A stretch of 64,000 bases of DNA from Actinomadura sp. DC4. Its GTDB lineage: Bacteria > Actinomycetota > Actinomycetes > Streptosporangiales > Streptosporangiaceae. Below, in pieces: positions 28,276 through 35,799 of the stretch. A program made the translations under genes and the position numbers. How positions within the stretch are numbered: position 1 is the stretch's first letter; every line of letters begins with the position of its first letter. The stretch spans positions 1 through 64,000 of the forward strand of contig NZ_JAUEQY010000009.1 in the NCBI RefSeq assembly GCF_030406325.1. Direction: 5' to 3'. The notes beneath the pieces are model-generated. The model was not told the DNA's origin. It made no database searches and saw only the letters and a program-made list of their open reading frames with translations.

Positions 28276-29967
28276 TCATGCGGATGACGTCAGCGCGTGG
28301 TCGACGACGTCTTCGAGGGCGATCTTCGCGGTCTCCCCGGTGGCCCGCACCGTCCACTCGACGGTGCCGTCGGCCAGGCCGCGTCTGCCGACGGTGACGC
28401 GGTACGGGATGCCGGACAGCTCGACGTCGCGGAACTTCACGCCGGCTCGCTCCGGGCGGTCGTCGACGATGGTCTCGATGCCGGCGGCGCGGAGCCGTTC
28501 GTAGATCGCCTCGCCCTCTCTCGCGGTCTCGTCGTCGTTGGACTGGGCGACGACGACCGCCACCTGGAAGGGCGCGACCGTTTCGGGCCAGACGATGCCG
28601 CGCTCGTCGTGGTGGGTCTCGACGATGGCGGCCATGGCGCGTTCGACGCCGATGCCGTAGCTGCCCATGATCACCGGCTTGCGGTCGCCGCCGGGGTCGA
28701 GGACGTCGATGCCCAGGGCCTCGGCGTACCGGGTGCCGAGCTTGAAGATGTGCCCGACCTCGATCGTGCGGGTTCGCCGTACGGGTTCGCCGCACCGTAC
28801 GCAGGCCTCACCCGCGGCCACCTCGCGCAGGTCGGCCCAGGTGCCGACGGTGATGTCGCGGTCGACGTCGACGCCGCGGAGGTGGACGTCGTCGGTGTTG
28901 GCGCCGGTGAACATGTCGCGGCGGCCGCGCAGGGCCTCGTCGGCGATTACCGGGAGGTTCGTGACGCCGACCGCGCCGAGGCTGCCGGGGTGCGCGCCGA
29001 GGGCTTCGTGGATCTCGCCGGCCTGCGCGGGCCGTACCTCTTTTGCTCCGGTGGCGTCTTTCAGCTTCTGCTCGTTGAGGGCGTGGTCGCCGCGGAGCAG
29101 CGTCAGCGTGAGCCGGTCGCCGACGAGGTGGACGAGCGTCTTGATCTGGCGGTCGGCGGGGGCGTCGTACCCCTTGACCAGGTCCTCGATCGTACGGGCG
29201 CCGGGGGTGTCGAAGCGCTCCGCCTCTCTTTCACCGTCTTTCGTCTCCGGGAGCCGGGAGGTGGCCTTCTCGATGTTCGCGGCGTATCCGCAGGCGGGGC
29301 AGTGGACGATCACGTCCTCGCCGGCGTCGGAGGGGCACATGAACTCGGTCGAGGCCGACCCGCCCATCGTGCCGCTGGAGGCCTCGACGGGGATCGCGGG
29401 GATGCCGAGCCGCTCGAAGATCCGTACGTAGGCGTCGTGGTGGCGGGTGAAGGAGGCGTCCAGGCCCTCCTGGTCCAGGTCGAAGCTGTAGGAGTCCTTC
29501 ATCGTGAACTCACGGGTGCGCAACAGGCCCGCCTTGGGGCGCGGCTCGTCCCTCAGCTTGGTCTGGAACTGGTACCAGGTCTGGGGGAGCTTCTTGTACG
29601 ACCGGAGCTCTGCCGCGAGCGTCGCGAAGATCTCCTCGTGCGTCATGCCCAGGGCGAGGTCCGCGCCCCTGCGGTCCTTCAGCCGGAACATCTCCTCGCC
29701 CATGACCTCCCACCGGCCGCTGCGCTGCCAGACCTCGGCCGGGTGCATGATCGGGAGCACGAACTCCTGCGCGCCCATCCGGTCCATCTCCTGCCGGATG
29801 ACGTCGATGACCTTGGTGCGCACCCGGACGGCGAGCGGCAGGAGGGAGTAGTGGCCTGCCATGAGCTGCCGGATGTATCCGGCCCGGAGCAGCAGCCGAT
29901 GACTTGCCGCGTCCGCCTCGGCCGGGTCCTCCCGCAGAGTCGGAATGTGCATCTGAGACCAGCGCAT
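28276..29967 (-). CDS. proS: Prolyl-tRNA synthetase (bacterial type)
   Basis: 563 residues of the ProS class II enzyme that charges tRNA-Pro. Motif 2 is visible as LLRTREFTMKDSYSF, motif 3 as GSYGIGVERAMAA, and the class II core begins LLLRAGYIRQLMAGHYSLLPL. Between motifs 2 and 3 lies the bacterial editing insertion (about residues 230-390), including a zinc-like CPACGYAAN start. The anticodon-binding domain is C-terminal (VAVVVAQSNDDET...). The length is normal. No T-box-like leader was seen upstream. It is a housekeeping gene transcribed away from the patatin gene. Confidence 0.97.
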   Translation of the reverse strand: MRWSQMHIPTLREDPAEADAASHRLLLRAGYIRQLMAGHYSLLPLAVRVRTKVIDVIRQEMDRMGAQEFVLPIMHPAEVWQRSGRWEVMGEEMFRLKDRRGADLALGMTHEEIFATLAAELRSYKKLPQTWYQFQTKLRDEPRPKAGLLRTREFTMKDSYSFDLDQEGLDASFTRHHDAYVRIFERLGIPAIPVEASSGTMGGSASTEFMCPSDAGEDVIVHCPACGYAANIEKATSRLPETKDGEREAERFDTPGARTIEDLVKGYDAPADRQIKTLVHLVGDRLTLTLLRGDHALNEQKLKDATGAKEVRPAQAGEIHEALGAHPGSLGAVGVTNLPVIADEALRGRRDMFTGANTDDVHLRGVDVDRDITVGTWADLREVAAGEACVRCGEPVRRTRTIEVGHIFKLGTRYAEALGIDVLDPGGDRKPVIMGSYGIGVERAMAAIVETHHDERGIVWPETVAPFQVAVVVAQSNDDETAREGEAIYERLRAAGIETIVDDRPERAGVKFRDVELSGIPYRVTVGRRGLADGTVEWTVRATGETAKIALEDVVDHALTSSA

Positions 29968-30107
29968 CGTGTTCGGGCCTTCGTTCTCGGAGGTGTACCG
30001 CCGGCGCCAAAGCCTATTCCGTTGGTCCAGACCGCTCGTCTGGGTCTAGGGCGATCGTCGCGGGCGTGGCCGGGCTTATGGCCGATGCGGTGCGGACGCC
30101 GCTTTCC

Positions 30108-30113
30108 TAGGGT
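30108..30113 (+). promoter_or_regulatory. -10 box of a leaderless promoter before the mini-ORF/patatin pair
   Basis: TAGGGT ends 6 nt before the ATG at 30120, the same geometry as the other leaderless starts in the window. Confidence 0.45.
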
Positions 30114-30119
30114 CGGCTC

Positions 30120-30212
30120 ATGGCATTCAGCCCGGTCGACTACATCTATGCCGCCTTCATCCGGATTCATCCGCGTCGGATCGTTGCGTTTCCGGTCGAG
30201 GAGACGTGGTGA
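30120..30212 (+). CDS. Possible 30-residue leader peptide ahead of the patatin gene
   Basis: A short frame starts at an ATG 6 nt after a TANNNT box and ends with a TGA that overlaps the GTG start of the patatin gene (GTGA). It encodes about 30 residues including VDYIYAAFIRIHPRRIVAFP, a plausible amphipathic helix. Its last codons also supply the GAGGAG ribosome binding site of the next gene. This geometry is typical of translational coupling. It is not recognised as a known peptide and could be a chance frame within a 5' leader. Confidence 0.4.
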   Translation: MAFSPVDYIYAAFIRIHPRRIVAFPVEETW

Positions 30213-31114
30213 GAAGCGCGCTCGTGCTGGGGCCCGGTGGGCCGGTCGGGACGGCGTGGCTGGCCGGCCTGGCGGCGGGACTGCGCCGTGAGCGGGTGGA
30301 CCTCGGCGCGGTCGACCTGATCGTGGGCACGTCGGCGGGTGCGATCGTCGGGGCGATCCTGGCGTGCGGGGGAGACCTGGACCGGCTCGCGACCCTGCCC
30401 GGCTCTGGGAGCGGGGTACGAGCCGATCTGCGGTCGGTCACGGAGACGGGACGAGAAGAGCCCGCAGGGGCGCGGGACGATCCGGGCAGGCTCGCCGAGG
30501 CGGGTCGGGGTGAGGCTGTGGAGGTGCGGAGCGATCCGGAACGGCTGGCGGAGGTGTTCGCGGTGCTCGGCGACGCGAGGCTCGACCGGGCGGAGGCCGT
30601 GCGCCGGGTCGGGCGGCTGGCCGTCCTCGCCTCGGCCGGTGAGGAGGAGACGGTCATCGCCGGGATGCGGTACCTGGTCGGAGGGGCCGACTGGCCGGAC
30701 CGGCCGCTGCTGATCCCGGCGGTCGACGCCGAGACCGGCGAGGCGGTGGTCTGGGATCGGGACGGCGCCGCCTCGCTGCCCCAGGCCGTGGCGGCGAGCA
30801 TCGCGTTCCCGGCGACCGCGCCGCCGATCACCATCGGAGGGCGGCGGTACATCGACGGTGCTCTCCGGGCGGGGCTCAACGTCGACCTGGCCGGAGCCGC
30901 GGACCTCCTCATCGTCGCCGAGCCGATGGCGCACCTGTCCGGTGAGACCACAGCGGACGAAAGGGCCGTACGGCTGGTCCCGGACGCCGAGGCGATCGCG
31001 GCGTTCGGCCCGGACATCACCGACCGCGCCGCGTGGGCGCCGGCGTACGCGGCCGGAGTGCGGCAGGCGCCTGCCGCGGCCCGGCAGATCGGCTCCCGAC
31101 TCGCGGCAGGGTAG
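30209..31114 (+). CDS. Patatin-like phospholipase/esterase
   Basis: 301 residues. The oxyanion loop GPGGPVGTAW is at residues 8-17, the nucleophile elbow GTSAG at 40-44 (S42), and the catalytic Asp in YIDGALR at residue 216, so the Ser-Asp dyad of patatins is complete. Between about residues 65 and 115 there is a charged insertion (RADLRSVTETGREEPAGARD) not typical of the core. No signal peptide is present, so it is probably cytosolic lipid hydrolase activity. The GTG at 30209 is 5 nt after GAGGAG and preferred to the GTG at 30206. Confidence 0.88.
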   Translation: MRSALVLGPGGPVGTAWLAGLAAGLRRERVDLGAVDLIVGTSAGAIVGAILACGGDLDRLATLPGSGSGVRADLRSVTETGREEPAGARDDPGRLAEAGRGEAVEVRSDPERLAEVFAVLGDARLDRAEAVRRVGRLAVLASAGEEETVIAGMRYLVGGADWPDRPLLIPAVDAETGEAVVWDRDGAASLPQAVAASIAFPATAPPITIGGRRYIDGALRAGLNVDLAGAADLLIVAEPMAHLSGETTADERAVRLVPDAEAIAAFGPDITDRAAWAPAYAAGVRQAPAAARQIGSRLAAG

Positions 31115-31241
31115 GCGGAGGTGTTCGCGATCCCGCGGGGCGTCGCCGTTGTGACGGCACCTCTGACTCCGCCCTGGTGAGAGGTCTCTTCACCGGCCCG
31201 CGCTGCCGATATCGTTCCCTGGGCGTCGGAGGGGGGATGGT

Positions 31242-33941
31242 GTGACCGCGGCAGGATTCGAGGCTCGGGCCGATACCTGGATGACCTCCGGGAAAGGGGT
31301 GGTCGAGGCATCGGACCTGCTTGCTTCGGCGGTCGACGCGTTGTGCCGTGAACTCGCCTCGGCGGGGGCGTGCTGGGGCGCGGACGACATCGGGCAGGCG
31401 TTCTTCCACGGGACCGGTGAGGCGGCCGGCTTCGCCACCGTACGGGACGCGATGCTGGCCGATCTCGAGGACATGGTGAACTCGCTGCGCACCACGGGCG
31501 GCAAGCTGATCGTGTCAGGGAAGACCTATCTGCTGGCCGATGAGGCGAGCGATGGAGAATGGGCCTTGCCGTCGCACGGGGGCCGGAACGCGGTCGCGCT
31601 GGAAGATCTCTATCAATTGCCGCCGGTGACGGCGAGTCTCGTGGACTCCGACCCGCCGCCGGCGGACGGGGAATGGATCCTCGGACTGCTGGAGCGGCTG
31701 GTCGTGGGATGCCGGTGGCCGGACGGCAACATGTCACGGCTCGCGTCCGTACGGAATGCGTTCACTGCCGCGGCGAAGTCGGCCGACGCGGTGGCGAAGG
31801 ACGTGCGACATCATGCTCACGCGGTCACGGCCAGCAACGTGGGCGAGGCCACACAGAGGTTCACCTCGTTCGCTGCGGTGTTGACCGGCGACGGCGACGA
31901 ACGCGGCCTGAAGCGGCACGCCTTGATATGTCGCAAGCTTGCGGACTGGGTCGACGCTCTGATCGAGGAGAAGCGGGCCGCCCGCCTGCAGTTCGAGCTG
32001 TCCGTGGCCTTCCTGTCCGCGGTATGGGCGATGGCACTGGCGACTTCGTGGATGGTCGGCGGCGCGTCGGTCGTCGATGCCTTCGCGGCCACAGCGGCTG
32101 AAGGAATCGCACTCAGGGCGTTTTTGCGAGCCGTCGCGATGGGCGTGTTGTACAACGGCGGCCTGGACGCTGCCGGCCAGTACGCCCGCGTACACGAGGG
32201 CCTCCAGAAGGGCTTCGACGCCGAAGAGTTCTTCACGGCCGCGGGAGAGGGCGCCATCACCGGCGGGGTGATGGGGGCGGCCGGCGGATGGATCGGACGA
32301 CAGCGCAACCCGCTCACCACCGCGTTGTCGAGCTGGATGGAATCCGGCGGCCTCACCGGTGTCGCGTCGCGGTTCGGCGTGGTCGGCGCCAGCGGCACCC
32401 TCGGCAACGTCGCCGCCCAGCTCACGTTCCGCAAGGGGCACGCCGACCTCGGAGAAGCAGCCATGTTCGGCTTCGGAATGGCCGGTCTCGATGGCGCCGC
32501 ACACGCGGGCGGACGTCTCGCCGGCCGGCTCGAGGACACGGCCCGGCTCGCCGCCTGGCTGGACGGCCGGCCGACACCTCTCGCCGGCGGATCCCGTCTC
32601 CCCGCGGGCGCGCCGGCCGACCGCGCCACCGAGCTCGCCTCCGACGCGGCGCCGGGCGGTTCCCACGCCGGCGCGGACGAGGCCGGCGAAGGGCATGCCC
32701 CTGCCGGCTCCGCGGGGCCGGCGGCCGATGCGGCCAGGACGCTCGATGGCGGCGCTGCCGCGCACCTCCGGTGGGCCGATCTGAGCGTGGATCCGCGGCT
32801 CGCATCCCCGTTGAAGAGGCTGGGGGACCTCGACCCGGCCGGCCATGCCCGGCTCCACGACGAGGTGGACCGAGGAGCGTTTCACGGCCGGGACGGTTTC
32901 ACGACGGCTCTCGACGCCGCCCTGGTCGGCTGGAAACCGACGGAATCCCCGTACGCGGTGCGTGGCCGTGAGCTCTTCGACGGGTTCTTCGGTACGGATC
33001 CGGTGTTCATGACCAAGGGCGGCGAGAATCTCGTCTACGGGGCCGGTGACAGTGTCGTCAAGGTGGATCACAACACCACGGGACAGTTGCTGGGCTGGCG
33101 CGAGGAGGGATGGCATCCGGAAGACTTCCGAGCCGATGAGGTCTTGGCGAAGATGACGAGCATCGCCGAAGAGAGAATGCATCGATATCAAGCCTTGAAA
33201 GACTTTCACGGGTCCGCTCACGTGATCCCGGAAACCGTTCATGTCCGGGAGCTGGAGTGGCCTGGACGTATGCTCCGGGAGCTGGCCGCCGACGGGAGGC
33301 GGGTGGAGCCCGATCAAAGCTACGTCCTGCCCACCTTGATGACGACCCAAGAAAAGATCTCCGGACTGGAGAGCCTGAGTAATCCTGACCTTTCAACGGG
33401 ATACTCAGAGATGGACGACAAGCCTGACACTGAGCAGTACGTGGCGGCCAGCCGGCGCTGGCTCGAACTTCACGGTCCGGCAGGTTTCGATCCACAGCTG
33501 TTCCTGTCCGTTCAGCGGAGTCCTTCGATCGGCCGGATAGTGGACCTGCTGCAATCGGATCCCGCCACTCAGGCGGCCGTCCGGACGTTCGTTCACAACT
33601 CGATCGCCTACACGAAACACACAGACGAGATCATGGACACCGTCGGTGCGGGCAACATCGTCTTCATGAATTCGCGAGATTACATTCTCGTCGACGCGCT
33701 CCACCCGTACCCGCCGAGGGAGCTGGCGGCGGCCGTAGCGGCTCTCCATCGCCTCAATCGGGGGGAAGAGCTTGCCAGATCAGACAGGATATGCCTGATC
33801 AACGTTCTCAACTATGTGCGAACGCTCAACGCGCTCGCCAGCGCGACAGGTCTGTCCCAGCGCATTGATATCGTCCCCCGGCCTTTCAACCCAGGCAACT
33901 GGGAAAGGTTCCTGCGACTCTGGGACGATTGGGGAACGTGA
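31242..33941 (+). CDS. WXG100-headed T7SS substrate with kinase-fold-like C-terminal toxin domain
   Basis: 899 residues. The N-terminal about 100 residues are a WXG100-like helical hairpin (ACWGADDIG) ending with YLLAD, the YxxxD type VII secretion signal. A long helical and glycine-rich, partly hydrophobic linker (about 130-500) resembles the pre-toxin part of CpnT-like proteins. From about 560, GGENLVYGAGDSVVKV (K607), a hinge-like YVLPTLM, then D799-TVGAG-N805 and ILVD (D818) recapitulate the lysine, catalytic Asp/Asn and metal Asp of the protein-kinase/phosphotransferase fold. GC falls in this tip. The GTG follows GGAGGGGGG. No immunity gene is obvious. Toxin function is inference. Confidence 0.7.
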   Translation: MTAAGFEARADTWMTSGKGVVEASDLLASAVDALCRELASAGACWGADDIGQAFFHGTGEAAGFATVRDAMLADLEDMVNSLRTTGGKLIVSGKTYLLADEASDGEWALPSHGGRNAVALEDLYQLPPVTASLVDSDPPPADGEWILGLLERLVVGCRWPDGNMSRLASVRNAFTAAAKSADAVAKDVRHHAHAVTASNVGEATQRFTSFAAVLTGDGDERGLKRHALICRKLADWVDALIEEKRAARLQFELSVAFLSAVWAMALATSWMVGGASVVDAFAATAAEGIALRAFLRAVAMGVLYNGGLDAAGQYARVHEGLQKGFDAEEFFTAAGEGAITGGVMGAAGGWIGRQRNPLTTALSSWMESGGLTGVASRFGVVGASGTLGNVAAQLTFRKGHADLGEAAMFGFGMAGLDGAAHAGGRLAGRLEDTARLAAWLDGRPTPLAGGSRLPAGAPADRATELASDAAPGGSHAGADEAGEGHAPAGSAGPAADAARTLDGGAAAHLRWADLSVDPRLASPLKRLGDLDPAGHARLHDEVDRGAFHGRDGFTTALDAALVGWKPTESPYAVRGRELFDGFFGTDPVFMTKGGENLVYGAGDSVVKVDHNTTGQLLGWREEGWHPEDFRADEVLAKMTSIAEERMHRYQALKDFHGSAHVIPETVHVRELEWPGRMLRELAADGRRVEPDQSYVLPTLMTTQEKISGLESLSNPDLSTGYSEMDDKPDTEQYVAASRRWLELHGPAGFDPQLFLSVQRSPSIGRIVDLLQSDPATQAAVRTFVHNSIAYTKHTDEIMDTVGAGNIVFMNSRDYILVDALHPYPPRELAAAVAALHRLNRGEELARSDRICLINVLNYVRTLNALASATGLSQRIDIVPRPFNPGNWERFLRLWDDWGT

Positions 33942-34409
33942 AGGTGCGAGGCAGGGGCACCCCCACATTCTCAACCTCTCCACGGCTGTGAGCCGCACGA
34001 AAGGCGTGTTCCCCGTTGCGGTGCCGCTCGGGCCGGCGGGGCGGCGTCGCGCCGCGTTGGCCGTACGCCACGCGGCGGCGGCCTGGGCCTAGTGGGATGT
34101 CCTCGCAGATGTCGCCGGTCGCGACGATGAGGTAGATCCACGGCCCCGCAGCGGACCGGACCCTGGTCCGAGCGGTGTCCGTGTGACCGGCTCGGCTTCT
34201 GTACGACGGGCCGGCCTGACGGCCGGTTGGATGAGCGACTCGCCGGTTCGGGCTGCTCAGCCGCGGCTGGTCCACCTGGAAGGGCGCACACCACGGGCGG
34301 CTGCCGGGGATCGCCGACGACACCACCGCCGGAGTGAACCGCCTGGGCGTTTGCTCCGTATGCCGGAGAAGGGGCCGGTCGGCATCGCCATACCGAAGGG
34401 GATGGAGCG
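33942..34409. other. 468-bp gap with no supported gene
   Basis: Short frames occur on both strands, but none has a ribosome binding site or -10 box, codon pattern or motif that supports it. The region follows the toxin-like gene where an immunity gene would normally be expected. Small decayed coding debris cannot be excluded. Confidence 0.5.
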
Positions 34410-35012
34410 TTGATTCTGGACAGATCGGTGGAGGCACGCGCCCAATGGCACGCCTGCCGGGCGAAGGCTCGTTGTGCGCGCGGGCCGCGGCAGGTCACGG
34501 GGGCGGACATCGTCCGGATCTCTCGTACGCTCGCTCTGGAGCCCTGGCACTTCACGGAGACCGCACCCGCGATCGCGGACGATCCCACCGGGATCGTGCT
34601 CGACAAGGGGCGGCGGCGGGTCTTCCTCAAGATCGCCAACGCCACGAACGGCTGTGTCTTCTCGATTCGCACTCCCAGCGGCGCACGCGGCTGTGGACTG
34701 GGGGATCTCGCGCCGGTCTCCTGCCGGATCTTCCCCGCCGACACCAAGGACGGCGCCCCGGCGATCCGCCGCGAGCCCGGGTGCGACTGCCGGGAGTGGA
34801 CGCTGGAGGATCTGGACCAGGAGGCGGTGACCGAGGCCCTCCGCACCTGGTCGGCCGATCGGGATCACTGGTTCGAGGTGGTCGAACGGTGGAACGCGCT
34901 GGCTTCTGAGTCCGCCGAGGAGCTCGGCATCGAGGATTTCCAGCGCTACCTGCTCGAAGCGGAGTCGGCGCGTGAGACCGGCGCGGGCTGGCCCGAGGAG
35001 GCGACGGCATGA
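34410..35012 (+). CDS. YkgJ-type cysteine-cluster protein, first of a pair
   Basis: 200 residues of the YkgJ/COG0727 style: GCVFSI and CGLGDLAPVSCRIFP in the middle and CDCREW later place cysteines as in Fe-S or zinc-binding YkgJ proteins, and PRQVTGADIVRISRTL matches the helix after the N-terminal cluster. The usual N-terminal CxxCxxxCC is reduced to C-x4-C (WHACRAKARC), so the site may be degenerate. A TTG start at 34410 follows GGATGGAG. Its stop overlaps the next start by ATGA, so it is made with its homologue. Confidence 0.7.
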   Translation: MILDRSVEARAQWHACRAKARCARGPRQVTGADIVRISRTLALEPWHFTETAPAIADDPTGIVLDKGRRRVFLKIANATNGCVFSIRTPSGARGCGLGDLAPVSCRIFPADTKDGAPAIRREPGCDCREWTLEDLDQEAVTEALRTWSADRDHWFEVVERWNALASESAEELGIEDFQRYLLEAESARETGAGWPEEATA

Positions 35013-35575
35013 GCGCTGCTTCCGCCGGATGTGCCGGGTGCGCCGGCCAGTGCTGCCGCAAGTATCGCGTCGGGGTGACCGTCAGGGACGTCCAGGTGCT
35101 CGCCGAGGGCACCGCCATGCATCCCGGTGACTTCCTCCGTCTGCTCGACACCGACAAGGACGGCTTCCGCCTCAAGGCGGGCGGCCCCGCGAAGGGCCTG
35201 TACATGCAACACGTGGGGGGCAAGGGCAGCGGCTGCGTGTTCCTCATGGAGATCGCGTCCGGAAAGGCGCGGTGCGGCGTCTATGCTCACCGTCCCCTCG
35301 TGTGCAGCAACTTCCCCCTGAGCCTGCAACGCAGCGTGGTGACGCTCCGCGAGGACACCCTCTGCGGCCCCGACTCCTGGAACCTCGCCGCGATGGACCT
35401 CCCCGCCTACCGGCGCGACCTTCTCCGCGACAAGGACGCGAAGGTCGAACACCGCCAGGCCATCGAGACGTGGAACGAGCGAGTCGACGCCTCCGGCCGG
35501 GAGGCGACGCCGGAGGAGCTGTACGACTACCTGCTCACCTGCCCGATCAAAGCAGCGGAGGGCCCCACGGTCTAA
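35009..35575 (+). CDS. YkgJ family cysteine-cluster protein
   Basis: 188 residues with an intact N-terminal cluster CAGCAGQCC (residues 8-16), followed by GVTVRDVQVLAEGTAMHPGD, GSGCVFLMEI, CGVYAHRPLVCSNFP and a final LLTCP, the standard distribution of cysteines in YkgJ (Fe-S/zinc cluster) proteins. The function of the family is not settled; metal-linked modification or metal handling are the usual suggestions. Co-translated with the diverged copy just upstream, so the two may form a heterodimer. Confidence 0.85.
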   Translation: MSAASAGCAGCAGQCCRKYRVGVTVRDVQVLAEGTAMHPGDFLRLLDTDKDGFRLKAGGPAKGLYMQHVGGKGSGCVFLMEIASGKARCGVYAHRPLVCSNFPLSLQRSVVTLREDTLCGPDSWNLAAMDLPAYRRDLLRDKDAKVEHRQAIETWNERVDASGREATPEELYDYLLTCPIKAAEGPTV

Positions 35576-35585
35576 CACCGTCGCA

Positions 35586-35730
35586 GGACGGTCATCCCGG
35601 CAGGGCGGGACTGTCGCCAGGGTGTGGCGGGACTGTCATCCCGGCGGGGTGGAACCACCGCCTGGATGGGGCGGGGTCGCTTGGGCGGTGCGGGATCGTC
35701 ACCTTGGTGGCGTGTGGCGGTGCTGCCGTC
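35586..35730. repeat. Short tandem-repeat-like intergenic region
   Basis: Imperfect units sharing GGCGGGACTGTC (35604-35615, 35626-35637; 22-bp period) and GGAC(G/T)GTCATCCCGGC, decaying rightwards into GGCGGGGT and GGCGGTG variants. It sits between two converging genes; no gene is seen. Confidence 0.45.
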
Positions 35731-35799
35731 GGTGGACGGCTGGACAGGGCCGGCTCCTTCCTCCATTACCTGGAGACCGCTTGCGGCGGACCGGAGATT

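Noticed and set aside
29968-30110. T-box or other tRNA-sensing leader upstream of proS
   Set aside because: No conserved T-box sequence or terminator/antiterminator pair could be seen in the short upstream region.
34183-34413. Candidate 76-codon gene in the gap after the toxin-like gene, considered as an immunity gene
   Set aside because: No ribosome binding site or -10 box and Arg/Pro-rich composition without structure.
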